Shown here: piece after piece, positions 7,791-13,750 of the stretch
Layout of the letters: each line of letters begins with the position of its first letter
Numbering within the stretch: the stretch's first letter is position 1
Position numbers and translations under genes: made by a program
Notes under the pieces: model-generated
Databases searched by the model: none
What the model saw: the letters and a program-made list of their open reading frames with translations, nothing else
What the model was told of the DNA's origin: nothing
From: Muribaculaceae bacterium
Lineage (GTDB): Bacteria; Bacteroidota; Bacteroidia; Bacteroidales; Muribaculaceae
Direction: 5' to 3'
Length of the DNA: 13,750 bases
Assembly (NCBI GenBank): GCA_029056365.1
Contig: JAIDBM010000020.1
Location: forward strand, 1 to 13,750

Positions 7791-8978
7791 ATGAAGCTCT
7801 TACAAGCTAAATTATCGAAGTACACCGCCCCGCAGGAAGCTATGGCGGCCGGTGTATACCCTTATTTCCGGGCCATCTCTTCCGAGCAGGATCCTGAAGT
7901 GATTATAGATGGCCGCAAGGTGCTTATGTTCGGTTCGAACTGCTATACCGGCCTGGTCAACGATCCCCGCATCAAGGAAGCGGCCATAGAGGCTATCAGA
8001 AAGTACGGCACGGGATGTGCCGGATCTCCGTTTCTGAACGGTACTCTTGATTTGCACAAGCAGCTTGAGGCCCGTATAGCGGAATACATCGGCAAGGAAG
8101 ATGTGATGATTTATTCCACCGGTTTCGAGGTGAACCTCGGTGTTGTAAGCTGCCTTACCGGCCGCGAGGATTATATTCTGTGGGATGAACAGGACCATGC
8201 CTCTATTATCGAGGGCCGCCGTCTCAGTTTCAGCCAGTCGCTGAAGTATAAGCACAACGACATGGAGTCGCTTGAAGCGCAGCTGAAGAAATGCAAGCCC
8301 GACAAAGTGAAGCTTATCGTCACCGACGGCATGTTCTCCATGGAAGGTGATGTGGCCGATATTCCCGAGATTGTACGTCTTGCCAAGCAGTATGACGCGA
8401 CTGTGATGGTCGACGAGGCCCACTCTATCGGTGTGTTCGGAGAAGGCGGCCGCGGTCTGTGCCATCATTTCGGCTGTGTCGATGATGTCGACCTTATCAT
8501 GGGCACATTCTCCAAGTCGTTCGCCTCACTCGGCGGCTTCATAGCCACAGATAAGGAAATAACCAATTTCCTCCGTCACCACTCGCGCTCGTATATATTC
8601 ACCGCGTCGATCACTCCGGCTTCTACGGCGGCCGCGCTCAAGGCCATCGACCTGATGATAGAGGAGCCGGAGCGTCAGGAACACCTGTGGGAGCTTACTC
8701 GCTATGCCCTTGAGGGCTTCCGCAACATGGGCTGTGAGATAGGCAATACATCCACTCCTATCATTCCGCTGTATGTGCGCGACAATTTCAAGACTTTCGC
8801 CATCACGAGCGACCTTCTCAAAGAGGGTATCTTCGTGAACCCGGTGGTTTCTCCTGCAGTGGCGCCGCACGACACTCTCATACGCTTCAGCCTTATGGCC
8901 ACCCACACCAAGGAACAGGTGACCATAGCGCTTGAAAAGATTCAGAAAATATTCCGCAAGTATCAGATTATACCTTGA
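7791..8978 (+). CDS. spt: Serine palmitoyltransferase-like PLP-dependent alpha-oxoamine synthase
   Basis: A 395-residue fold-type I PLP enzyme of the alpha-oxoamine synthase family (SPT, KBL, ALAS, BioF). It closely resembles the Bacteroides serine palmitoyltransferase, which condenses L-serine with a long-chain acyl-CoA to 3-ketosphinganine, the first committed step of sphingolipid synthesis. Visible residues are the PLP-stacking His136 (DHAS), the DEAH block 208-211 (Asp208 pairs with the pyridine nitrogen) and Schiff-base Lys242 in GTFSKSFASLGG. The N-terminus KLLQAKLSKYTAPQ and YPYFRAIS matches the Bacteroidales SPT style. Automated annotation might call it 2-amino-3-ketobutyrate CoA ligase; no threonine dehydrogenase lies beside it to favour that. 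One oddity is GCAGSPFLNGT, where many relatives have Arg at the Pro80 position. It has its own promoter and terminator. Confidence 0.87.
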   Translation: MKLLQAKLSKYTAPQEAMAAGVYPYFRAISSEQDPEVIIDGRKVLMFGSNCYTGLVNDPRIKEAAIEAIRKYGTGCAGSPFLNGTLDLHKQLEARIAEYIGKEDVMIYSTGFEVNLGVVSCLTGREDYILWDEQDHASIIEGRRLSFSQSLKYKHNDMESLEAQLKKCKPDKVKLIVTDGMFSMEGDVADIPEIVRLAKQYDATVMVDEAHSIGVFGEGGRGLCHHFGCVDDVDLIMGTFSKSFASLGGFIATDKEITNFLRHHSRSYIFTASITPASTAAALKAIDLMIEEPERQEHLWELTRYALEGFRNMGCEIGNTSTPIIPLYVRDNFKTFAITSDLLKEGIFVNPVVSPAVAPHDTLIRFSLMATHTKEQVTIALEKIQKIFRKYQIIP

Positions 8979-8994
8979 CAGGACCAGACATATG

Positions 8995-9023
8995 AAATGC
9001 GGCTCAGGGCCGCATTTTTTTTT
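8995..9023 (+). terminator. Intrinsic terminator after the spt-like gene
   Basis: A perfect 9-bp stem AAATGCGGC/GCCGCATTT with loop TCAGG (9004-9008) is followed by a continuous run of nine T (9015-9023), the first three belonging to the stem. It starts 16 nt after the spt stop codon. The run ends 5 nt before the GTG start of the next gene, which is unusually close. Confidence 0.92.
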
Positions 9024-9028
9024 ATACC

Positions 9029-10351
9029 GTGCTTGAAGAATTTTTCGACACAATAGAAAGCCGCTGGCCAGGCATGGCGGCGGCCATGCAGTCGGCGCCT
9101 TCGGTTTCGGTGCGCTACAACCGTGCCAAGTGCGCCACGGTGCCCGGTGGCGATACAGTGCCCTGGTGCGGGCGCGGACGCTATCTTGACAGCCGTCCGG
9201 CTTTTACTTACGACCCTCTGATGCATCAGGGAGTATATTACGTGCAGGACGCCTCCTCTATGGCTGTGGGGGCTGTTGCCGCGTATCTTTCAGCAGAAAT
9301 GGAATGCGGCAGGCCGCTGCTGTATCTCGATGCCTGCGCGGCACCCGGAGGCAAAACTACCGGCGCCATCGATGCTTTGCCCCCGTCGGCCATAGTCTTC
9401 GCCAACGAGTATGACTACCGCCGTGCCAGCATACTGGTGGAGAATGTGGCCAAGTGGGGTTCGGCGCGTACGGTGGTTACACGCGGCGATACATCGCGGT
9501 ACGGCAAACTGCGCAAGGCATTCGATATTGTGGCCGTAGATGCGCCCTGTAGCGGCGAGGGCATGATTCGCAAAGACGCCGAGGCCGCCCGGCAGTGGTC
9601 GCCACGGCTTGTGGCCGAATGTGCGGCCCGCCAGCGGGAGATTCTTGAGAAATTATGGCCCGCCCTGCGCCCCGGCGGTTACCTTATATACAGTACATGC
9701 ACGTTCAATGACCAGGAAAACGAGCACATCATCGACTGGCTTGAGACCGAATTCGGGGCAGAGCGCATAGCTACTCCGGTGGAACAGATGCCCGGAGTTA
9801 CATCAGAGGCTCATATATGCCGTTTTTTGCCGTCGAGGGTGCGTGGCGAGGGTTTGTGTCTGGCGGTGGTGCGGAAGCCCGGCAGCGTGTCTGAAAATGT
9901 CTCTGAGGGCCGTCGCAGGGAAAAGTCGGTGAAGGCGCCACGTGTTCCGGACTGGCTGAAGGAGTCTTTGCCCTCTGACTTTGTTTTTTCCGACGATGGC
10001 AGCGTGCTGCGTGCGATGTCTGCCGATATGGCTGCGACCGTGCGACCGCTGCTTCCGGCACTTGATGTGCTGGCGGCCGGCATAGAGTGCGGAGTGGTGA
10101 AGGGTAGGGATGTGGTGCCGTCGCAGGCTCTGGCCATGGCTGTCGACCTTTGTGGAGATGTGTTTCCGCAGGTTGAGGTCGACAAGGAGACGGCGCTGTC
10201 GTATCTGCGCCGCGAGGCGCTTGTGATGCCCGATGGCACCTCCAGGGGTATTGTTCTGTTGACTTATGGAGGACGTCCGCTCGGTTTTGTGAAGAATCTC
10301 GGCAACCGCAGCAACAATCTCTATCCGCAAAACTGGCGTATACTGCATTGA
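9029..10351 (+). CDS. rsmF: RsmF/NSUN-type rRNA (cytosine-C5) methyltransferase
   Basis: A 440-residue SAM-dependent RNA m5C methyltransferase of the NOL1/NOP2/Sun family, probably modifying rRNA; the target base is not predictable here. The SAM-binding motif I is LDACAAPGGKTT (100-111). Motif IV is DAPCSGEG with Cys174, and motif VI is YSTCTF with Cys224, the usual nucleophile. The C-terminal RsmF-type/PUA-like region ends in the family signature LGFVKNLGNRSNNLYPQNWR. The start is GTG at 9029. The frame is closed by a TGA at 8993, no ATG or TTG lies between, and the first helix (LEEFFDTIESRWPG) is the conserved N-terminal segment, so a later Met at residue 16 or 20 is less likely. Its start lies 5 nt past a terminator T-run. 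The name rsmF is by family; orthology to the E. coli gene is not certain. Confidence 0.92.
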   Translation: MLEEFFDTIESRWPGMAAAMQSAPSVSVRYNRAKCATVPGGDTVPWCGRGRYLDSRPAFTYDPLMHQGVYYVQDASSMAVGAVAAYLSAEMECGRPLLYLDACAAPGGKTTGAIDALPPSAIVFANEYDYRRASILVENVAKWGSARTVVTRGDTSRYGKLRKAFDIVAVDAPCSGEGMIRKDAEAARQWSPRLVAECAARQREILEKLWPALRPGGYLIYSTCTFNDQENEHIIDWLETEFGAERIATPVEQMPGVTSEAHICRFLPSRVRGEGLCLAVVRKPGSVSENVSEGRRREKSVKAPRVPDWLKESLPSDFVFSDDGSVLRAMSADMAATVRPLLPALDVLAAGIECGVVKGRDVVPSQALAMAVDLCGDVFPQVEVDKETALSYLRREALVMPDGTSRGIVLLTYGGRPLGFVKNLGNRSNNLYPQNWRILH

Positions 10352-10364
10352 ACGGAGTGGAGGG

Positions 10365-11765
10365 TCAATCAGGCTGCGAGCCGATTATGTACAGGCACTT
10401 GCGGGCGCGGGTTACTGCGGTATAGAGCCATCGGTACAGTTCTATTGAGGCCGCATCCTCAGGCAGGTAGCTCATGTCGACGAACACATGTTGCCATTGT
10501 CCGCCCTGGGCTTTATGGCATGTTACCGCGTAGGCGTATTTCACTTGCAGGGCGCACCAGTACGGATTGTTTTTCAGTTGTTTCAGGCGTTGTTCCATTT
10601 GCATGCCTTCGGGCCACTGGCTGTTGTCCTGCATTACTGCGTAGTAAAGTTCTTCGGTGCGGGCATGGGGCAGGGCGGCACTGTCGCCGCGCAGGGTGTC
10701 GAGCATGATTTTGGCCTCAAATTCCAATTCCGAGTCGAGTGGCGACAGTACAACATCGGCAAAGCGGAATCCGTAGCGTTGTTCTGTGGCGATTATTCGG
10801 CGCACCACAAGAGTGTCGCCATTGGCCACGAAATCGAGACCCTTGGTGTTACGAGTCCAGTAATAATTGTTTTTGGCCACGGCGAGAAGATCGTCCGGAA
10901 GGAGTTCGTCTTCATAGTAAAGAACTTGTCCGCGAATGCCCTGGTTGAAGTCGGATGCGGTCCGGTTGCTGCGTGTTATCACCACGGTCTGGCTCACGCC
11001 GTCGCTGCGGTAAGCGCGGTCGATGTGTTCCGGGAGGTCTTCGGGCGAAACCGCCAGTACATCGTTTGTGAATCGGATGGCAGGCAGGCCCAGTCCGTCG
11101 GGGCGCAGCATCATGCGGCGCAGCATGGTTGCATTATAGAGGATGCCTGACAGACGACCCTGTCGGGCCGGTTCTGTCATGGTTGCGCGGGTTACTTTCA
11201 GGCCGAACGAGCGCAGTACATCCGGGTTCATGGCCGGCGATTTTTCGGCTCCCACGGGGGGCAGCTGGGCGGTGTCGCCCAGCAGAATCAGCCTGCAGTT
11301 CACTCCGGCGTATACGTATTGCACGAGGTCGTGCAGGAGCGATTCGCCGTGAGAGTCGGGGCCGCCTATCATGGAAGCCTCGTCGACGAAGAACACGGTG
11401 TCCGAGGCGTTGTTGGAGGCCTGTACGGGCATTCCGCCGGTATTTATTCCGGCGCTGTTGTGCCTGTATATCCTACGGTGGATTGTACTTGCCGGGTGGC
11501 CGGCGAAAGCTGCGAAAACTTTGGCTGCCCGCCCTGTCGGGGCGAGCAGCACTGATTTCAGACCCACTGATGCGAGAGTTCGTACCAGGGCGCCTGTTAT
11601 AGATGTTTTTCCGGTTCCGGCGTATCCGTTCAGAATAAAAACGGAGTCCTGCCGTGCACCCGGGGCGCAGAAACGGGCCATGGCGGCTATTACAGCCACC
11701 TGTTGCTCGTTTGCCTTGAAGGGCAGGTTGAGCAGAACGTTTGCGGCGAATTCTGTGCTGTCCAT
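10365..11765 (-). CDS. RecD-like SF1B DNA helicase (AAA family ATPase)
   Basis: A 466-residue superfamily 1B helicase resembling RecD2/Dda and the small stand-alone versions common in Bacteroides. Walker A is GYAGTGKTS (47-55), followed by motif Ia LLAPTGRAAK, Walker B FFVDEAS (125-131) and motif III GDTAQLPPVG (163-172). Near the C-terminus are motif V (VTCHKAQGGQWQHVFVD) and motif VI (YTAVTRARKCLYI). It is predicted to unwind DNA 5'-3' in repair or replication. It lacks the long N-terminal region of full RecD2. I chose the ATG at 11765, which overlaps the cysS stop as TAATG and suggests translational coupling; a GTG at 11780 would add five residues (METPV) inside cysS and is less likely. 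It is the last gene of the leftward operon, 13 nt from the converging rsmF-like gene. Confidence 0.93.
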   Translation of the reverse strand: MDSTEFAANVLLNLPFKANEQQVAVIAAMARFCAPGARQDSVFILNGYAGTGKTSITGALVRTLASVGLKSVLLAPTGRAAKVFAAFAGHPASTIHRRIYRHNSAGINTGGMPVQASNNASDTVFFVDEASMIGGPDSHGESLLHDLVQYVYAGVNCRLILLGDTAQLPPVGAEKSPAMNPDVLRSFGLKVTRATMTEPARQGRLSGILYNATMLRRMMLRPDGLGLPAIRFTNDVLAVSPEDLPEHIDRAYRSDGVSQTVVITRSNRTASDFNQGIRGQVLYYEDELLPDDLLAVAKNNYYWTRNTKGLDFVANGDTLVVRRIIATEQRYGFRFADVVLSPLDSELEFEAKIMLDTLRGDSAALPHARTEELYYAVMQDNSQWPEGMQMEQRLKQLKNNPYWCALQVKYAYAVTCHKAQGGQWQHVFVDMSYLPEDAASIELYRWLYTAVTRARKCLYIIGSQPD

Positions 11766-13240
11766 TACTGGAGTTTCCACTCAAAGCCGTCTTTGGTGTC
11801 TTTTACATCAAAGCCGATTTCCTTGAGCCTGTCGCGGATACGGTCGCTTGTGGCCCAGTCTTTGTTCTTTTTTGCGTCAGAGCGTATGTCGAGCAGCAGG
11901 TCCACGGCGTCTTCGTAGGGTTTGAGATTTATACCTCCGCCCTGTGTTTCCACTGTGATACCGAGAATTTCCACCAGGAAGGTGTCCATTACATGTTTCA
12001 GTGTGTCGATATCCGCCTGGTTTGCTTTGGCTGTGCCGTCGTTTATCTGGTTTATGATGCGGCAGGCATCGAACAGTTCGGCAATCAGAACCGGGGTGTT
12101 GAAATCGTCGTCGATGGCATCGTAGCAGCGTTTTTCGAGTGTGCTTACATCAACGGTGGATTCCTCAGCTGGTTTCAGCTGCTGCAGCCGGCGGTATCCG
12201 TCGAGCATTCGTTCCAGAGCCTTTTCGGCAGCCTGAAGCGCCTCGTTGCTGAAGTCGACGGTTCCCCGGTAGTGGGCCTGAAGGATGAAGAAGCGGATTG
12301 TCATGGGCGAGTAGGGCTGTTGCAGCAGCGGGTGGCTGCCGGAGAAGAATTCATCGAGAGTGATGAAATTTCCCAGCGATTTTCCCATTTTCTTTCCGTT
12401 GATTGTTATCATGTTGTTGTGCATCCAGTAGCGCACGGTGTCGTGACCGTTGTGGGCTACCGACTGCGCGATTTCGCATTCGTGGTGTGGGAATTTGAGG
12501 TCCATTCCGCCACCGTGGATGTCGAATTTCTCGCCGAGGTATTTCTCGCTCATGGTCGAGCATTCCAGATGCCACCCGGGGAATCCTTCGCTCCAGGGCG
12601 AGGGCCAGTGCATTATATGTTCCGGCGCGGCTTTTTTCCAGAGGGCGAAGTCGGCGGGGTTTCGTTTTTCCTGCTGTCCGTCAAGTGCTCGGGTTGTGGC
12701 GAGAAGTTCGTCGATATTTCGGCCGCTCAACCGTCCGTAGCCGCGTTCGGCATTGAAACGTGGCACATCGAAATAAACCGAGCCTTCGCTCACGTAGGCG
12801 TATCCGCTGTCGATAATCTTCTTGATATACTCGATTTGCTCTATTATATGTCCTGAGGCGTGAGGTTCGATTGACGGGGGCAGCACGTTCAGCGCCTCCA
12901 TGGCGTGGTGGTAGCGGTTGAGGTAGAACTGAACCACTTCCATAGGTTCAAGCTGTTCGAGACGGGCTTTCTTGGCAATTTTGTCTTCGCCTTCATCGGC
13001 ATCGTGTTCCAGATGGCCCACATCGGTTATGTTCCGTACGTAGCGTACTTTATATCCCAGATGGGTAAGGTAGCGGTATACGATGTCGAAGGTTATTGCC
13101 GGGCGGGCGTGTCCGAGGTGTCCGTCGCCATATACGGTAGGGCCGCACACATACATGCCGACACGGTCGGCATGCAGTGGTACGAAAGTTTCCTTTTCGC
13201 GGCTGAGCGAGTTGTATATTGTAAGATTATGTTGTTTCAC
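11765..13240 (-). CDS. cysS: Cysteinyl-tRNA synthetase
   Basis: A 491-residue class I synthetase that charges tRNA-Cys in the cytoplasm. The HIGH motif reads HLGH (41-44), within CGPTVYGDGHLGHARP. The KMSKS loop reads KMGKS (284-288), followed by LGNFIT. The zinc site that selects cysteine is expected at Cys32, Cys227 (WHLECS), His252 and Glu256 (HHECE), and all are present. The C-terminal helical DALR-type domain runs from about 330 to the end. Length is normal. The gene begins 6 nt after the DUF3467 stop and ends in a TAATG overlap with the helicase, so these genes are very probably one transcript read leftward from beyond the window. Confidence 0.97.
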   Translation of the reverse strand: MKQHNLTIYNSLSREKETFVPLHADRVGMYVCGPTVYGDGHLGHARPAITFDIVYRYLTHLGYKVRYVRNITDVGHLEHDADEGEDKIAKKARLEQLEPMEVVQFYLNRYHHAMEALNVLPPSIEPHASGHIIEQIEYIKKIIDSGYAYVSEGSVYFDVPRFNAERGYGRLSGRNIDELLATTRALDGQQEKRNPADFALWKKAAPEHIMHWPSPWSEGFPGWHLECSTMSEKYLGEKFDIHGGGMDLKFPHHECEIAQSVAHNGHDTVRYWMHNNMITINGKKMGKSLGNFITLDEFFSGSHPLLQQPYSPMTIRFFILQAHYRGTVDFSNEALQAAEKALERMLDGYRRLQQLKPAEESTVDVSTLEKRCYDAIDDDFNTPVLIAELFDACRIINQINDGTAKANQADIDTLKHVMDTFLVEILGITVETQGGGINLKPYEDAVDLLLDIRSDAKKNKDWATSDRIRDRLKEIGFDVKDTKDGFEWKLQ

Positions 13241-13246
13241 CCTGAT

Positions 13247-13561
13247 TTAAGCCATGAAAGGATTGGGAATGTCGTTTCCGCCTTTGGCGTTGCCGTTGTT
13301 TTTAGGCATCTTGCGGGTGATTTCGCCGAAGTTTTCTTCGTATTTGGTGATATTGTCGCGGAGGGCGAAAAGGAGGTTCTTGGCGTTTTCGGGAGTCATG
13401 ATCACACGGCTCTGTACTTTGGCCTGGGGCATGTTGGGAGCCACGTTGATGAAATCGAGGTAGAATTCGTTGCCGCTGTGGGAGATAACGGCGAGGTTGC
13501 TATAGTGGCCGGCGGCTACTTCGGGAGTGAGTTCGATTTTGAGTTCTTTTTTCTGTTCCAT
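13247..13561 (-). CDS. DUF3467 family protein
   Basis: A 104-residue soluble protein matching the DUF3467 family, which is common in Bacteroidetes and has no established role. It starts with a charged segment (MEQKKELKIELTPEVAAGHY), then strands such as NLAVISHSGNEFYLDFINV, a hydrophobic-polar repeat around AKVQSRVIMTPENAKNLLFAL, and a flexible Lys/Asn/Gly-rich tail. There is no signal peptide or membrane segment. It sits 6 nt before cysS and 24 nt after an ABC transporter ATPase stop codon, so it looks like a middle gene of an operon. Nothing in the sequence ties it functionally to either neighbour. Confidence 0.9.
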   Translation of the reverse strand: MEQKKELKIELTPEVAAGHYSNLAVISHSGNEFYLDFINVAPNMPQAKVQSRVIMTPENAKNLLFALRDNITKYEENFGEITRKMPKNNGNAKGGNDIPNPFMA

Positions 13562-13585
13562 TTTTTGTGTGTATTTGATATTGTT

Positions 13586-13695
13586 TTAATTGTCGGAGAC
13601 TTTGTCGATGCGGCCATCGGTCATGTGTATTACATGGTTGCAGTCGGCTGCGAGAGTCTCGTCATGGGTTACTATAACAAAAGTGGCGCCAAATT
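13586..13695 (-). CDS. ABC transporter ATP-binding protein, C-terminal fragment (truncated at contig edge)
   Basis: Only the last 35 codons and the stop (13586-13588) are present. They read FGATFVIVTHDETLAADCNH and continue as VIHMTDGRIDKVSDN. The VIVTHD block contains the H-loop (switch) histidine of an ABC ATPase, and the DG.I tail is typical of LolD/MacB/FtsE-like subunits that power lipoprotein export or related processes. Walker A, the signature motif and Walker B all lie beyond the end, so the subfamily cannot be settled. The gene is cut because sequencing adapter replaces genomic sequence from 13696 onward, not because it is a pseudogene. It appears to be upstream in the same operon as DUF3467, cysS and the helicase gene. 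Confidence 0.85.
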
Positions 13696-13750
13696 CTGTC
13701 TCTGATACACATCACCGCGCCCGCGAGACAAGGCATGAGGTCGTATGCCG
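13696..13750 (+). other. Illumina Nextera i7 adapter read-through (non-genomic contig end)
   Basis: Positions 13696-13714 match the Tn5 mosaic end CTGTCTCTTATACACATCT with two substitutions (13704, 13714). Positions 13715-13729 match the i7 adapter stem CCGAGCCCACGAGAC with two (13718, 13723). Then come eight index bases (13730-13737, AAGGCATG), one base away from the N706 index read TAGGCATG as I recall it. Positions 13738-13750 match ATCTCGTATGCCG with two substitutions (13739-13740). The elements are in exact order with no indels, so 41 of 47 non-index bases agree. This is library adapter, not bacterial DNA. Confidence 0.95.

Noticed and set aside
11765..11780. GTG at 11780 as the helicase start
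   Set aside because: It would add five residues within cysS; the TAATG overlap start at 11765 is the more typical coupled arrangement.
11741..12856. Long plus-strand open frame opposite cysS (about 371 codons)
   Set aside because: It lies wholly opposite cysS and the helicase start and has no family motifs; it is a codon-bias shadow.
12905..13705. Plus-strand open frame of 266 codons at the right end
   Set aside because: It is antisense to cysS and DUF3467 and its end lies in the adapter, so it cannot be a real gene.
13696..13714. Tn5 transposon end suggesting a mobile element insertion
   Set aside because: The similarity to a Tn5 end is real, but the following i7 adapter, index and P7 bases show that it is library adapter, not an integrated transposon.

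Overview
The window looks like ordinary chromosomal housekeeping sequence from a gut-type Bacteroidales bacterium, possibly of the Muribaculaceae; the family is an inference from protein style. The evidence for the order is Bacteroidetes-type promoter boxes (TAnnTTTG) before four genes, A-rich leaders without Shine-Dalgarno motifs, a serine palmitoyltransferase-type enzyme (sphingolipid synthesis), and Bacteroides-like BI-1, DUF3467 and small RecD-like helicase proteins. I see no rRNA, tRNA, CRISPR array, insertion sequence, phage gene or defence system.

Layout, left to right. (1) Positions 15-3937, plus strand: argS, a Bax-inhibitor-1 family membrane protein and a MATE efflux transporter, separated by 51 and 38 nt. 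(2) 3938-4137 is an intergenic stretch with the pckA promoter, followed by pckA (4138-5781). (3) pckA converges on a minus-strand Lrp/AsnC regulator; a near-perfect 66-nt inverted repeat between them can terminate both. (4) Still on the minus strand, gapA has its own perfect hairpin terminator. (5) 7532-7790 is a divergent promoter region between gapA and a serine palmitoyltransferase-like gene (plus strand), which ends in a strong terminator. (6) An RsmF-type rRNA methyltransferase begins at a GTG only 5 nt past that terminator. (7) From the right end leftward on the minus strand: the tail of an ABC transporter ATPase, a DUF3467 protein, cysS and a RecD-like helicase, packed as an apparent operon (24 nt, 6 nt and a TAATG overlap). 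It meets the methyltransferase gene tail to tail with 13 nt between.

Functionally, pckA and gapA are central-carbon genes (PEP/oxaloacetate interconversion and lower glycolysis/gluconeogenesis). An amino-acid-responsive-type regulator lies between them, but any regulatory link is a guess. argS, cysS and the rRNA methyltransferase serve translation. The spt-like gene feeds sphingolipid synthesis.

The most notable observation is technical. The last 55 nt (13696-13750) are not genomic: they match the Illumina Nextera i7 adapter read-through (mosaic end, adapter stem, 8-nt index, start of the P7 tail) with scattered substitutions. The window therefore ends at a contig edge carrying untrimmed adapter, and the ABC transporter gene is cut by that artefact rather than by biology. 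I found no convincing new biological system here.
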